Shown piece after piece: positions 1 through 14,963 of a DNA stretch of 18,669 nt (position 1 is the stretch's first letter; each line of letters opens with the position of its first letter). The stretch is from positions 1-18,669 of the forward strand of contig NZ_JNYD01000054.1 of the NCBI RefSeq assembly GCF_000717175.1, given 5' to 3'. Origin of the DNA: Pseudonocardia autotrophica. GTDB taxonomy: Bacteria > Actinomycetota > Actinomycetes > Mycobacteriales > Pseudonocardiaceae. The position numbers and the translations under genes are program-made. The notes under the pieces were generated by a model. The model did not search any database. It had not been told where the DNA came from and saw only the letters and a list, made by a program, of their open reading frames with translations.

Positions 1-94
1 GAGACGGGTTCGCACGCACCAAGCACGAACGAGCACAGCCGACCCCGTCCAGATTCTCATCCCTCGAGGCGGCCCGGGGTAGGGCCATGACATC

Positions 95-748
95 TCAGAC
101 GGCGTAGCGGCCGGTGATGCCCAGCGCGTTGGTGACGCGGTCGCCGATGAACGGCACGACCACCCAGACGGCGAACGACCAGAGGTCGAGCAGCGGGAAC
201 AGCGGGACGGACACCAGGAAGGCGAACCCGGTGATCGCCGACGGCACCCAGCCGTAGCGCACGAGCTGCCGCGGCGTCCCGGGGATGTACGCCCGGGTGC
301 GGCCGAGGACCGCGACGATGGCGGCGAACGTGCCGATCTGCAGCGTCTCGGCGAGGGCGTACACGGCGAAGCGCGCGAAGTCGACGTGGGCCTCGGCGAT
401 GAACCGCGTGAAGAACGGCGTGAGCACGATGATCAGCAGCCACAGCATGTTCAGCCAGGTCAGCGGTAGTGAGGCGCGCCCGACGTACCGGAACACCCGG
501 TGGTGGCTGATCCAGTGCCGGGCGATCACCGCGAAGCTGATGAGGAACGCCAGGTACTCGGGACGGTTGGCCGCGAACCCGGCCGCGAGCTCGGCGGCGG
601 TGTCGCCCTGCGGCACCTGCAGGTCGATCGCGAGCAGCGTGATCGCGATCGCCACGACGGCGTCGGAGAAGAAGATGAGGCGCTCGGCCGCACCGCGCTC
701 GGTCGACGCGAACTCGTCCTCGGTCTCGTGCGCGGACGCCTCGGCCAT
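95..748 (-). CDS. TMEM175-family (DUF1211) integral membrane protein, putative K+ channel
   Basis: The 217-residue product has the TMEM175/DUF1211 hallmark in its first membrane segment: FSD at residues 27-29 followed by AVVAIAITLL. Bacterial TMEM175 proteins of about this length form tetrameric, potassium-permeable channels with a hydrophobic filter built from this first helix. Hydropathy suggests six segments, near residues 24-44, 64-88, 97-118, 127-148, 166-186 and 188-206, which is the usual single-repeat bacterial layout. The N-terminal 20 residues are acidic and soluble. The ATG start fits because the FSD motif lies about 27 residues in, as in relatives. A TAGCAT hexamer ends 6 nt before the ATG and there is no ribosome site at normal distance, so the mRNA may be leaderless. 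The gene follows the PucR-type regulator on the same strand after 46 nt. Family assignment is firm; ion selectivity is inferred from the family. Confidence 0.88.
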   Translation of the reverse strand: MAEASAHETEDEFASTERGAAERLIFFSDAVVAIAITLLAIDLQVPQGDTAAELAAGFAANRPEYLAFLISFAVIARHWISHHRVFRYVGRASLPLTWLNMLWLLIIVLTPFFTRFIAEAHVDFARFAVYALAETLQIGTFAAIVAVLGRTRAYIPGTPRQLVRYGWVPSAITGFAFLVSVPLFPLLDLWSFAVWVVVPFIGDRVTNALGITGRYAV

Positions 749-754
749 GGGCGG

Positions 755-760
755 ATGCTA
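755..760 (-). promoter_or_regulatory. Candidate -10 element for the TMEM175-family gene (leaderless)
   Basis: Read on the minus strand the hexamer is TAGCAT, matching the actinobacterial TAnnnT pattern. It is followed by 6 nt and then the ATG, so transcription would begin at or next to the start codon. I see no convincing -35 element. The position is inferred from sequence only. Confidence 0.4.
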
Positions 761-794
761 GCGATCTCCGTGCGGTGCGGACAGACGTCGCGCG

Positions 795-2102
795 CTACAG
801 CCCCCGGCCGCCCAGCGGGCCGCCCAGCTGGCCGTCCGCGGCGCCTGCGGCGGGGTCCTGCCCCACGGCGTCGAACGCCCGCATGATCTCCAGGGCGATC
901 ATCAGCATCCAGCCGGAGCCCTCCACCGTGCCCCCGAGCAGGTCCTCGGCCTGCTTGACGCGGTAGGCCACGGTCCCGGGCGAGACGTGCAGCTGGTCCG
1001 CGGCGGCGGCCCGGCTGCGGCCCACGGCGAGGTACGTGGCCAGGGTCTCCCGCAGCCGCCGGGCCTTGGCCGACGCGGCGCACAGCTCGGCGCCCAGGGT
1101 GCCGAGCGCGAACCGGCGGGCGTGCTCGGCATTGGCGGTGAGCAGGCCGGCGACGGACGACTCGTGGTGCCCGACGACGCCCCCGTGCCCCAGCCCGGAC
1201 AGCCGCGCGGCCTCCTGCGCGGCGACATGGCTCCAGCGGAAGCCGTCGACACCCTCGGCGGCCGGCCCCACGGCGGCCCGCACCCCGACGGCGAGCGGCC
1301 CGCCGGCGCGGATCCGCCCGGCCGGCTCCTCCGCCGGTCGCGCGGGCCAGTGCAACCATCCCCACAGCGTGGTCGGCGACCGGTGCAGACCGACTGTCCC
1401 GTCGGCGCCGAGGACCTCCGCGAGCCGGGTGAGCTCCCCGTCGAGCCGGACCGCCGGCCGGTCCGCGGTGAGCAGGACGGCGACGTGCCACCCGCCGAGG
1501 GAGTGCCCGAGCGCCGTCTCGGCCGCGCCCCGGTCGACCGGCCCGCCCGCCAGGATCTCCTCGACCGCCTCCATCCGCGCCGCCGCGGCCGAGCCGGTCC
1601 AGTCGGAGAGCTCCGCGGCGTACCGGCGCTCGACGGCGTCGCTGAAGGCCTCGACGTAGCCGAAGGACTCAGCGGTGAGCGCGCGGGCCTCCGCGGCCGC
1701 CTCCACGGGCGGCACGACGGCCTCCGTCACCGCCACCAGCGCGTCGAGCGCGGCGAAGTGCGCGGTCCACATCATGCGCAGCAGCCGCGGCAGCGGCACG
1801 CCACCGCGGACCGCGCCGCGGACCGAGGCCAGCAGCTCGCCGGGGACGGCGAGGTCGGCGGGCGCCGTCTCCGTGCGCAGCCCGCGAAGCACGGCGAGGA
1901 AGCAGCCCTGACAGGCGCTGAGCAGCTGGCGCACGGTCTCGGCGGTGCGCGGCCCGCCCTCGATGGCCGCCTCCGCCCCGCGCTGGGCGGCCTCCAGACC
2001 CCAGCGCGCCGCGGGCAGGCCCAGGACGGCGACCGTCTCCTCGAAGGTGTGCGGCGCGCACCGGACCTCGACGACGGCCCCGCCGGGTTCGAGCGCGTCC
2101 AT
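795..2102 (-). CDS. PucR/CdaR-type transcriptional regulator with C-terminal helix-turn-helix
   Basis: From ATG 2102 the product is 435 residues. The C-terminal part (about 345-405) is the PucR-family helix-turn-helix: RRLRETLATYLAVGRSRAAA is followed by a recognition region containing LHVSPGTVAYRVKQAEDLLG. The middle (about 185-310) looks like the degenerate GGDEF-like CdaR module, and the N-terminal 170 residues are a helical sensory region. Such proteins usually activate or repress catabolic or stress genes in response to an unknown small molecule; no ligand can be read here. The reading frame stays open up to 2333, but codons upstream of about 2160 use A/T in the third position and the frame would run into the terminator hairpin of the preceding gene. 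The ATG at 2102 is therefore preferred, with GTG at 2156 as an alternative. No ribosome site is clear at 2102. The final 20 residues are Gly/Ala-rich. Confidence 0.82.
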   Translation of the reverse strand: MDALEPGGAVVEVRCAPHTFEETVAVLGLPAARWGLEAAQRGAEAAIEGGPRTAETVRQLLSACQGCFLAVLRGLRTETAPADLAVPGELLASVRGAVRGGVPLPRLLRMMWTAHFAALDALVAVTEAVVPPVEAAAEARALTAESFGYVEAFSDAVERRYAAELSDWTGSAAAARMEAVEEILAGGPVDRGAAETALGHSLGGWHVAVLLTADRPAVRLDGELTRLAEVLGADGTVGLHRSPTTLWGWLHWPARPAEEPAGRIRAGGPLAVGVRAAVGPAAEGVDGFRWSHVAAQEAARLSGLGHGGVVGHHESSVAGLLTANAEHARRFALGTLGAELCAASAKARRLRETLATYLAVGRSRAAAADQLHVSPGTVAYRVKQAEDLLGGTVEGSGWMLMIALEIMRAFDAVGQDPAAGAADGQLGGPLGGRGL

Positions 2103-2217
2103 CCACGTCCGGCCGGCGAGCGGGCGCGGTGCACCGTGCGCAGGGATCGGGTCCACCTCCGGGTCGGCGTTGCGCCGGGGCGACAAGAGGTCCGCGGGAC
2201 GTTGGCGTGCGAGGCGA

Positions 2218-2237
2218 AGAATAACCGCATCGCGATG
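2218..2237 (-). promoter_or_regulatory. Candidate -10 and palindromic operator upstream of the PucR-type gene
   Basis: On the minus strand a TATTCT hexamer (2223-2218) is preceded by the perfect 10-bp palindrome CATCGCGATG (2228-2237). This is the only AT-richer patch in the 210 nt between the terminator and the regulator's start. The palindrome could be an autoregulatory operator, since PucR-type proteins often act on their own promoters. No good -35 sits at the right distance, so the promoter call is weak. Confidence 0.3.
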
Positions 2238-2313
2238 GTGTCGGATGGTCACGACGGTTCCGGAGGGGACCAGGGCCGTCGACGCGGCCGGGGGAGGGGG
2301 GCCTCTCGCCGGT

Positions 2314-2347
2314 GGCCCCGCGGAGCAGGGCACGGCTCCGCGGGGCC
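2314..2347 (-). terminator. Strong hairpin terminator after the rhomboid-like/DUF2156 gene
   Basis: GGCCCCGCGGAGC (2314-2326) pairs perfectly with GCTCCGCGGGGCC (2335-2347), giving a 13-bp stem around an 8-nt loop. It begins 17 nt beyond the minus-strand stop at 2365. There is no long U-tract, as is common for actinobacterial terminators. It separates this gene from the PucR-type regulator downstream. Confidence 0.75.
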
Positions 2348-2364
2348 TCGCGGCGTCGTCACCA

Positions 2365-4482
2365 CTACGCCCGGGCGAGCCGCAGCAGCTCGCGGGTCGA
2401 GGTGTCCGGCAGGTAGGCCCGGGTGAGCGCGACGCCGACCCGCGGCAGGTCCGCCTCGTCCCGGAACACCAGGTGCATCGGCTCGTACCGCGGCTGGAAC
2501 TTGGCCTTGAAGGCGTGCAGCGAGCGGAATCCGTACAGCGGTTCGAGCCGGGCGCCGAGCGTGTCGAGGAGGCGGTCGAGCACCGCGGTGTCGCCGGAGG
2601 CGTCGGTGCGGGCCAGCGGCGCGCCGGAGAGCGAGACGACCGTCGCCCCCTCCTCGCGGAAGGCCAGGCAGGCCGACGCGATCAGGAACTCGACGACGGG
2701 CCGGAACCCGCCCTCCCGCCGCCGCATGACGTCGAGCGTCCAGCCCGTCACGGTCCCGCCCGCTGCGTACACCGGCAGCCACGACGTCACGCCGTGCACC
2801 AGGCCGTCGGCGTCGACGGCGAGGCCGACGCGGACGTGCGGGTCGAGCGCCTCGTCGACGCCGCCGAGGGTGAACCCCATCTCCGGCAGGCCCTTGCCGC
2901 CGACCCACTGCTCCGAGAGCTCCCGCACCTGGTCGACGACGGCGTGCCGTTCGTCGGCGAGCCGGACCAGCCGGTGCGTGATCCCCTGTTTGCCCGCCTT
3001 GTTCAGCGCGGAGCGCACGTCCTGCCAGGCCTTGCCGCGGAACTCCAGCTCCGGCAGGTCGACGAGGGTGTCCTCGGCGACCTGCGCGGTGAACCAGCCG
3101 GCCTCCCGCGCTACGCGGGCGGTCCGGTCCGAGGCGGAGAACAGGCAGGGGATGAGCCCCGCCGTCTCGCTGCGCACCCCGAACTCCTCGAGCGCCGCGA
3201 CCGGGTCCGGCCCGATCGGGTCGCCGAGGCCGATCGCCACACCGGCGTGCCGCTGGAACGCCACGCAGGAGTCGCCGTCGGCGGTCACGAACCACTCGTT
3301 GTCCGGCCAGGTGGCCATCCAGGAGACGGTGCCGCCGCCGTGCTTCTCCAGCAACGCCACCGCGGTCCCGCGGTCCGTCACGCCGCCGACCGCCCGCCGG
3401 GCGCGGCGCGAGGGCACCCGCCACGCCCGCCGCCCGACCAGCAGCAGCACGAGCAGCGCCGTCCAGGCGAGCCGGTCGGCCACGAACAGGCCCGGCTGGT
3501 CGAGGACGGCCTCGGCGTTCTCCAGGACCGCCGCCAGCACGAACAGCACGCCGGCCAGCAGCCCGACGGCGACGTTGAGCCCGGCGAGCCCGACGGCCCA
3601 CCGCCACGCCACGCGCCGGCCCTTGCGCAGCCCGTTGACGAGCAGCGCCGCGCCGACGACCGTGATCGCCAGGTCGACCCAGCTCGCCTCCGGGTCGCCG
3701 GTCGGGCCGAGCGGGCCGTCGTTCGGCAGCAGGAAGCTCAGCACCGAGCCCGCCACCATGAGCACCAGCAGGAACACCGCGAGCAGCCGCCACTCCCGGC
3801 GGCTCGGCCGGGTGGCCGGCACCGCCCGGGCGCGGACCAGCCGCGGCCCCACGACCAGCGCGATCAGCACGGCGACCAGGTGCTCGAGGTCCGCCAGCGA
3901 ACCGAGGTAGACGGCCGACGCGAGGACGTAGAGGGCCAGGGCGAGGCGCAGTCGCAGCCGCCACGGCGGGCGCAGGGTCGCGCTGGTCACCGCGAGCGCG
4001 GCGAGCGCCCCGGCCGAGAACCCGACGTCGAGCAGCCGGCTCGTGGTCTCCGCCCACGGCCAGCCGGTGCCGCGCACCACGAGCAGGAAGCCGAGCGCGG
4101 TGAGGATGCCCACCAGCTGCCCGGCGACGGCGGTCAATGCGGCCAGCCCGGTCCCCAGCCGCCACTCCGCCCAGCCGACGAAGAGCGCGAAGCTGCCGGT
4201 CATGACGAGGTAGAAGGGCGGGATGACGGCGAGGAACGGCCCGGTCAGCAGCGTCCACCAGCGGCCGTTCTCCAGTGCGGGCACCCCGTAGGCGACCCAG
4301 GGGTACCAGGCCTGGTCGGCCGCGGCCCGCCAGAAGGCGCCGGTGGCGAACCCGGCCACGATCATCACGAGCACGACCGTGCTGGTGAACGGGATGCGCC
4401 GCACCAGCGTGCCGACCCTGGCGGCCGGCGCGGCGAGGGCCGGGAGACCCCGTGCCGGGCGGGCCGTGGTGCCGTCGGTCAT
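2365..4482 (-). CDS. Rhomboid-like membrane domain fused to DUF2156 phosphatidylglycerol lysyltransferase-type domain (MprF-like)
   Basis: The product has 705 residues and two halves. Residues about 30-215 hold six hydrophobic segments with a rhomboid look: GRWWTLLT (73-80), a GFSAG motif (154-158) and a later EHLVAVL with His201. Ser156 and His201 occupy the places of a rhomboid dyad, but the usual GxSG, HxxxN and AHxxG surroundings are degenerate, so protease activity is doubtful. Four more membrane segments follow (about 230-350). Residues about 365-705 are the cytosolic DUF2156/MprF synthase fold, with FRGKAWQDVRSALNKAG (481-497), WTLDVMRR (581-588) and the C-terminal SLSGAPLA region (617-624). 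MprF enzymes transfer an amino acid from aminoacyl-tRNA to phosphatidylglycerol, reducing surface negative charge. The amino acid used here is unknown. The ATG has a GGGAGG ribosome site 7 nt upstream, and the gene is divergent from the MBL gene. Confidence 0.82.
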   Translation of the reverse strand: MTDGTTARPARGLPALAAPAARVGTLVRRIPFTSTVVLVMIVAGFATGAFWRAAADQAWYPWVAYGVPALENGRWWTLLTGPFLAVIPPFYLVMTGSFALFVGWAEWRLGTGLAALTAVAGQLVGILTALGFLLVVRGTGWPWAETTSRLLDVGFSAGALAALAVTSATLRPPWRLRLRLALALYVLASAVYLGSLADLEHLVAVLIALVVGPRLVRARAVPATRPSRREWRLLAVFLLVLMVAGSVLSFLLPNDGPLGPTGDPEASWVDLAITVVGAALLVNGLRKGRRVAWRWAVGLAGLNVAVGLLAGVLFVLAAVLENAEAVLDQPGLFVADRLAWTALLVLLLVGRRAWRVPSRRARRAVGGVTDRGTAVALLEKHGGGTVSWMATWPDNEWFVTADGDSCVAFQRHAGVAIGLGDPIGPDPVAALEEFGVRSETAGLIPCLFSASDRTARVAREAGWFTAQVAEDTLVDLPELEFRGKAWQDVRSALNKAGKQGITHRLVRLADERHAVVDQVRELSEQWVGGKGLPEMGFTLGGVDEALDPHVRVGLAVDADGLVHGVTSWLPVYAAGGTVTGWTLDVMRRREGGFRPVVEFLIASACLAFREEGATVVSLSGAPLARTDASGDTAVLDRLLDTLGARLEPLYGFRSLHAFKAKFQPRYEPMHLVFRDEADLPRVGVALTRAYLPDTSTRELLRLARA

Positions 4483-4552
4483 CGTCGCCTCCCGCGGCGG
4501 GGTGCCGGGACCGCCGTCGTCTGCGTGCTGTTCGGGGGATCGGGGGCGGCGT

Positions 4553-4558
4553 TACGGT
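4553..4558 (+). promoter_or_regulatory. Candidate -10 element for the MBL-fold gene (leaderless)
   Basis: The hexamer TACGGT fits TAnnnT and ends 6 nt before the ATG at 4565. No Shine-Dalgarno sequence lies in the gap, which predicts a leaderless transcript. The -35 region is GC-rich and unconvincing. The 82-nt divergent region must also carry the promoter for the rhomboid-like/DUF2156 gene, which does have a ribosome site. Confidence 0.4.
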
Positions 4559-4564
4559 GCGGCC

Positions 4565-5611
4565 ATGTGCGACGGACACGCGAGCCGGGCCGAGGTCGCG
4601 CAGGGCGTCCCCCGTCCCGCCGAGGGTCCCGCGGTCGACCCGATCCCTCTCGAGCCCGTCGACGAGGTGCGGATCACCACCCTGGTGGAGAACGTGTTCG
4701 ACGCCCTGCTCACCGGCGACGAACGGGTCTCCCGGGTGGGTCTCGGGGCGGGCCGGGCCACCGCCGCGCAGTTCGTCGGCGGCGCGGCGGACGTGGGGCT
4801 GATGGCCGAGCACGGGTTCGCCGCCCTGGTCACGGTGCGGCGCGGCACGGCGACCACCTCGCTGCTCTTCGACGCCGGCCTCTCGCCCGACGCGCTGGTC
4901 GTCAACGCCGGGCGGGTCGGCGCGGACCTCGACGTCGTCCAGGGGATCGTGCTCAGCCACGGGCACCCCGACCACGCCGGCGGGCTGGCCGGGCTCGCCG
5001 GCCGGAGGGGGACCCGCGCGCTGCCGATGGTGCTGCACCCGGCCGCGTGGACCCGGCGCCGGTTCGCGGTGCCCGGCGGCGACACTCGCGAGCTGCCGAC
5101 GCTCAGCCCGCGGGCGCTCGCGGGCGAGGGGTTCGAGCTGGTCGAGCGGCGGGTCCCGTCGGTGCTGCTCGACGGCGCCGTGCTGATCACCGGCGAGGTG
5201 GACCGGACCACGGAGTACGAGCGGGGGATGCCGCCGGCGCACCAGGCGTGGACCGGGTCGGCCTGGGAGCACGACGCCGCCGTGGTCGACGACCAGGCCC
5301 TGGTGGTGCACGTGAAGGACAAGGGACTGGTGGTGCTCACCGGGTGCGGGCACGCGGGCGCGGTCAACATCGTCCGGCACGCGCAGCGGCTCACCGGGGT
5401 TCCGGAGCTGTACGCGTTGCTCGGTGGCCTGCACCTCGGTGGCCCGTACTTCGAGCCCGTGATCCCGCCGACGGTGGCGGCACTGCGCGAGCTGGCGCCG
5501 GCGGTTCTGGTCCCGGGGCACTGCACCGGCTGGCGGGCCCAGCACGCCCTGGCCGCCGCCCTGCCCGACGCGTGGATCGCCCCCAGCGCCGGCAGCACCT
5601 ACACCCTCTAG
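4565..5611 (+). CDS. Metallo-beta-lactamase-fold hydrolase, COG1237 type
   Basis: The 348-residue protein carries the metal-binding HGHPDH motif (132-137) of the metallo-beta-lactamase fold. Later metal or active-site stretches are TGCGHAGAVN (259-268), GGLHLGG (287-293) and PGHCTGW (317-323). This set is typical of COG1237, whose archaeal members were named for a dihydropterin-ribofuranosyl-aminobenzene phosphate synthase step. In bacteria the substrate is unknown, so I call only a hydrolase or phosphatase-like enzyme. No signal peptide is seen and it is probably cytosolic. The frame is open back to 4343, but that region belongs to the divergent gene; ATG 4565, behind a -10-like hexamer, is the sensible start. 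Its TAG stop overlaps the stop of the converging AlkD gene within one CTAG (5608-5611). Confidence 0.85.
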   Translation: MCDGHASRAEVAQGVPRPAEGPAVDPIPLEPVDEVRITTLVENVFDALLTGDERVSRVGLGAGRATAAQFVGGAADVGLMAEHGFAALVTVRRGTATTSLLFDAGLSPDALVVNAGRVGADLDVVQGIVLSHGHPDHAGGLAGLAGRRGTRALPMVLHPAAWTRRRFAVPGGDTRELPTLSPRALAGEGFELVERRVPSVLLDGAVLITGEVDRTTEYERGMPPAHQAWTGSAWEHDAAVVDDQALVVHVKDKGLVVLTGCGHAGAVNIVRHAQRLTGVPELYALLGGLHLGGPYFEPVIPPTVAALRELAPAVLVPGHCTGWRAQHALAAALPDAWIAPSAGSTYTL

Positions 5612-6285
5612 AGGTGCTTGAGGGCTTCCTTGCGGGACAGGGGCGAGAGCTCGGGGTGGGTGTCGACGAACTCGCGCACCCAGAGCGGGTCCGTGCGCGC
5701 GTGCTGGCGCAGCGCCCAGCCGATCCCCTTGCGCAGGAAGAAGCCCTCGTCCTTCAGGCTGGCCTCGATGGCGTCGGCGAGGAGGTCGACGTCCGTGTCG
5801 CCCTTGGACTGCAGCTGGCAGAGGATCGCCGTCCGGCGCAGCCACGGGTCGGGGTCGGTGGCCCAGCGCCGCATCACCGGCGTGACCTGCACGGGATCGG
5901 CCCGCAGCACCGGCCCGACCAGGCGGGACGCGATCTCGTCCACGTGGTCCCACCAGGCGCCGCTGACCACCCAGTGCCGGTAGCGGGGGAGCCAGTCCGC
6001 GTCCGGCCAGCGCGCGTAGTCGCGGTACCCCGCGAGCGCGGTGGCCAGGTAGCGCTCCTCGCGGAACTGCGCGCCGTCCCACAGCGCGTCGGCCGTGGCG
6101 GCGAGCGTCCCGCGCGTGGGCGGGGGCTGGGCCTGCACGCCCTCGCGGAGGATCCGGGCCCGGACGGGCTGTGGCACGCCGCGGAAGGGCATGTCCGACT
6201 TCATGTACGCCCGCATGACGGGCGCGGCCTCCGGGTCCGCGGCCGCCTCGAGCCCGGCGCGCAGCGCGTCGGCCAGGGTGGTCAT
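5608..6285 (-). CDS. DNA alkylation repair protein, AlkD-like HEAT-repeat glycosylase
   Basis: The 225-residue protein fits the AlkD family (about 220-240 residues), all-helical HEAT-like DNA glycosylases that remove bulky or positively charged N3/N7-alkylpurines without flipping the base. Four functional residues of Bacillus cereus AlkD (Trp109, Asp113, Arg148, Trp187) are matched at a constant offset of three: Trp112 and Asp116 in WWDHVDE, Arg151 in PWLRRTAILCQL, and Trp190 in FFLRKGIGWALR. The enzyme should therefore be active. The ATG at 6285 is supported by a TAGGCT -10-like hexamer 6 nt upstream and by family length. It is divergent from argC across a 91-nt region and convergent with the MBL gene, sharing the CTAG in which both stop codons lie. 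The C-terminus (SPLSRKEALKHL) is normal. Confidence 0.93.
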   Translation of the reverse strand: MTTLADALRAGLEAAADPEAAPVMRAYMKSDMPFRGVPQPVRARILREGVQAQPPPTRGTLAATADALWDGAQFREERYLATALAGYRDYARWPDADWLPRYRHWVVSGAWWDHVDEIASRLVGPVLRADPVQVTPVMRRWATDPDPWLRRTAILCQLQSKGDTDVDLLADAIEASLKDEGFFLRKGIGWALRQHARTDPLWVREFVDTHPELSPLSRKEALKHL

Positions 6286-6291
6286 GAGATC

Positions 6292-6297
6292 AGCCTA
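6292..6297 (-). promoter_or_regulatory. Candidate -10 element for the AlkD-like gene (leaderless)
   Basis: Read on the minus strand the hexamer is TAGGCT (TAnnnT pattern), separated by 6 nt from the ATG at 6285. There is no Shine-Dalgarno sequence. No clear -35 is present, so the call rests on the -10 position and on the same arrangement at other genes in this window. Confidence 0.4.
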
Positions 6298-6328
6298 GGC
6301 CCGGGTGCCGCCCTTCCGGGGAGCGTGA

Positions 6329-8533
<2,205 letters not shown>

Positions 8534-8550
<17 letters not shown>

Positions 8551-9444
8551 GGTCCCCACGCCCGACCCGCACGGCCGGCTCAAGCGGGCCGGGGAGAAGG
8601 CCGGGGTCCTGGCCGAGGCCCTGCCCTGGCTGCAGCGGTTCCACGGGCAGGTCGTCGTGGTCAAGTACGGCGGCAACGCGATGGTCGACGAGGAGCTGAA
8701 GGAGGCGTTCGCGCAGGACATGGTGTTCCTGCGGCTCGCCGGCATCCACCCCGTCGTCGTGCACGGCGGCGGCCCGCAGATCAGCGCGATGCTGAAGCGG
8801 CTGGGCCTTCCCGGCGAGTTCCGCGGCGGGCTGCGCGTGACCACCCCCGAGACGATCGACGTCGTCCGGATGGTGCTGGTGGGGCAGGTCGGCCGCGAGC
8901 TCGTCGGGCTGATCAACCAGCACGGGCCGTACGCCGTCGGGCTCTCCGGCGAGGACGCCGGCCTGTTCACCGCCGAGAAGCGCACCGCGCTCGTCGGCGG
9001 CGAGCCGGTGGACATCGGCCTGGTCGGCGACGTGGTCGAGGTCAACCCGGCCGCGGTGCTCGACATCGTGCGGGCCGGCCGGATTCCCGTCGTCGCGGGC
9101 GTGGCCCCGGGGGCGGACGGCCAGGTCTACAACATCAACGCCGACAGCGCGGCCGCCGCGCTGGCGGCCGCCCTCGACGCCGCGAAGCTCGTGGTGCTCA
9201 CGGACGTCGAGGGGCTGTACGCGAACTACCCGGACCCCGAGTCGATCATCTCCGCGCTGACCGCGGCCGAGCTGGAGCCGATGCTCCCGGAGCTGGAGAG
9301 CGGGATGGCGCCGAAGATGGAGGCGTGCCTGCGCGCGGTGCGCGGCGGGGTCCCGCAGGCGCACGTGATCGACGGGCGGGTGCCGCACTCGGTGCTGCTC
9401 GAAGTGTTCACCAGTGAGGGTGTCGGAACGATGGTGGTGCCGGA

Positions 9445-9448
<4 letters not shown>
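8534..9448 (+). CDS. argB: Acetylglutamate kinase
   Basis: ArgB phosphorylates N-acetylglutamate with ATP, the usual committed step in organisms with ArgJ. The 304-residue protein shows the amino-acid-kinase motifs VVKYGGNAM (42-50) and VHGGGPQI (76-83), and later [11 protein letters not shown] for substrate and nucleotide binding. About 38 residues precede the first strand. This matches arginine-inhibited hexameric kinases, whose mobile N-terminal helix is absent from the insensitive E. coli enzyme, so feedback inhibition by arginine is likely. The GTG start has a GGAGGAG ribosome site (8523-8529) five nt upstream, inside argJ, and the genes overlap by 17 nt. The stop overlaps the argD ATG as ATGA. 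Confidence 0.97.
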
Positions 9449-11607
<2,159 letters not shown>

Positions 11608-11611
<4 letters not shown>

Positions 11612-12075
11612 CCGCGGCCACCCGGGTGGCCCGCCAGGCGCGGATCGTCGAGATCATCGGCCAGCAGGCGGTGCGCAGCCAGGGCGAGCTGCTCACCCTG
11701 CTCGACGCCGAGGGCATCGGCACCACCCAGGCCACGCTGTCCCGGGACCTCGACGAGCTGGGCGCCGTCAAGGTCCGCGGTGCGTACGTGATCCCGGACG
11801 ACGGGAGCCCGGTCCGCGGTCTGGTCCACACCCCTGGGGGCGGCACGGCCCGGCTGTCCCGGTTGCTGGGGGAGGTGCTCGTGTCCGCGGACGCGAGTGG
11901 CAACCTTGCCGTCCTGCGCACGCCGCCCGGCGCCGCCCACTACCTGGCGAGCGCGCTCGACCGTGCCGCCCTGAACGACGTCGTCGGCACGATCGCGGGC
12001 GACGACACGGTCCTGCTGGTGGCCCGCGAGCCCCTCACCGGGGCCCAGGTCGTCGCGCGACTGCTCGAACTCTGA
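11608..12075 (+). CDS. argR: Arginine repressor
   Basis: ArgR is the hexameric, arginine-responsive repressor of arginine synthesis. The 155-residue product has an N-terminal winged helix (about 8-70) with SQGEL and the recognition stretch [14 protein letters not shown] (39-52). Its C-terminal oligomerisation and arginine-binding domain carries GTIAGDDT (127-134), the signature that contacts arginine. It should bind the two ARG-box-like sites over the argC promoter and so control its own operon. The start is taken as ATG 11608; GTG 11602, two codons earlier in the same frame, is also possible. No strong ribosome site is visible, so translation may depend on coupling to argF. Position between argF and argG is the common actinobacterial arrangement. 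Confidence 0.95.

Positions 12076-14963
<2,888 letters not shown>

Noticed and set aside
1..94. Possible end of another gene or a terminator at the left edge
   Set aside because: Only weak repeats are present (GACGGG 3-8 with CCCGTC 44-49; GGCCC 71-75 with GGGCC 82-86), too loose for a confident terminator, and no coding signal is seen.
2103..2333. Upstream extension of the PucR-type gene to an ATG at 2333
   Set aside because: That start lies inside the terminator hairpin of the preceding gene, and codons in the extension lack the GC-rich third positions of real genes here.
4343..4564. Extension of the MBL-fold gene back to 4343
   Set aside because: The added codons overlap the start of the divergent membrane enzyme and have no family similarity; ATG 4565 has a fitting -10 just upstream.
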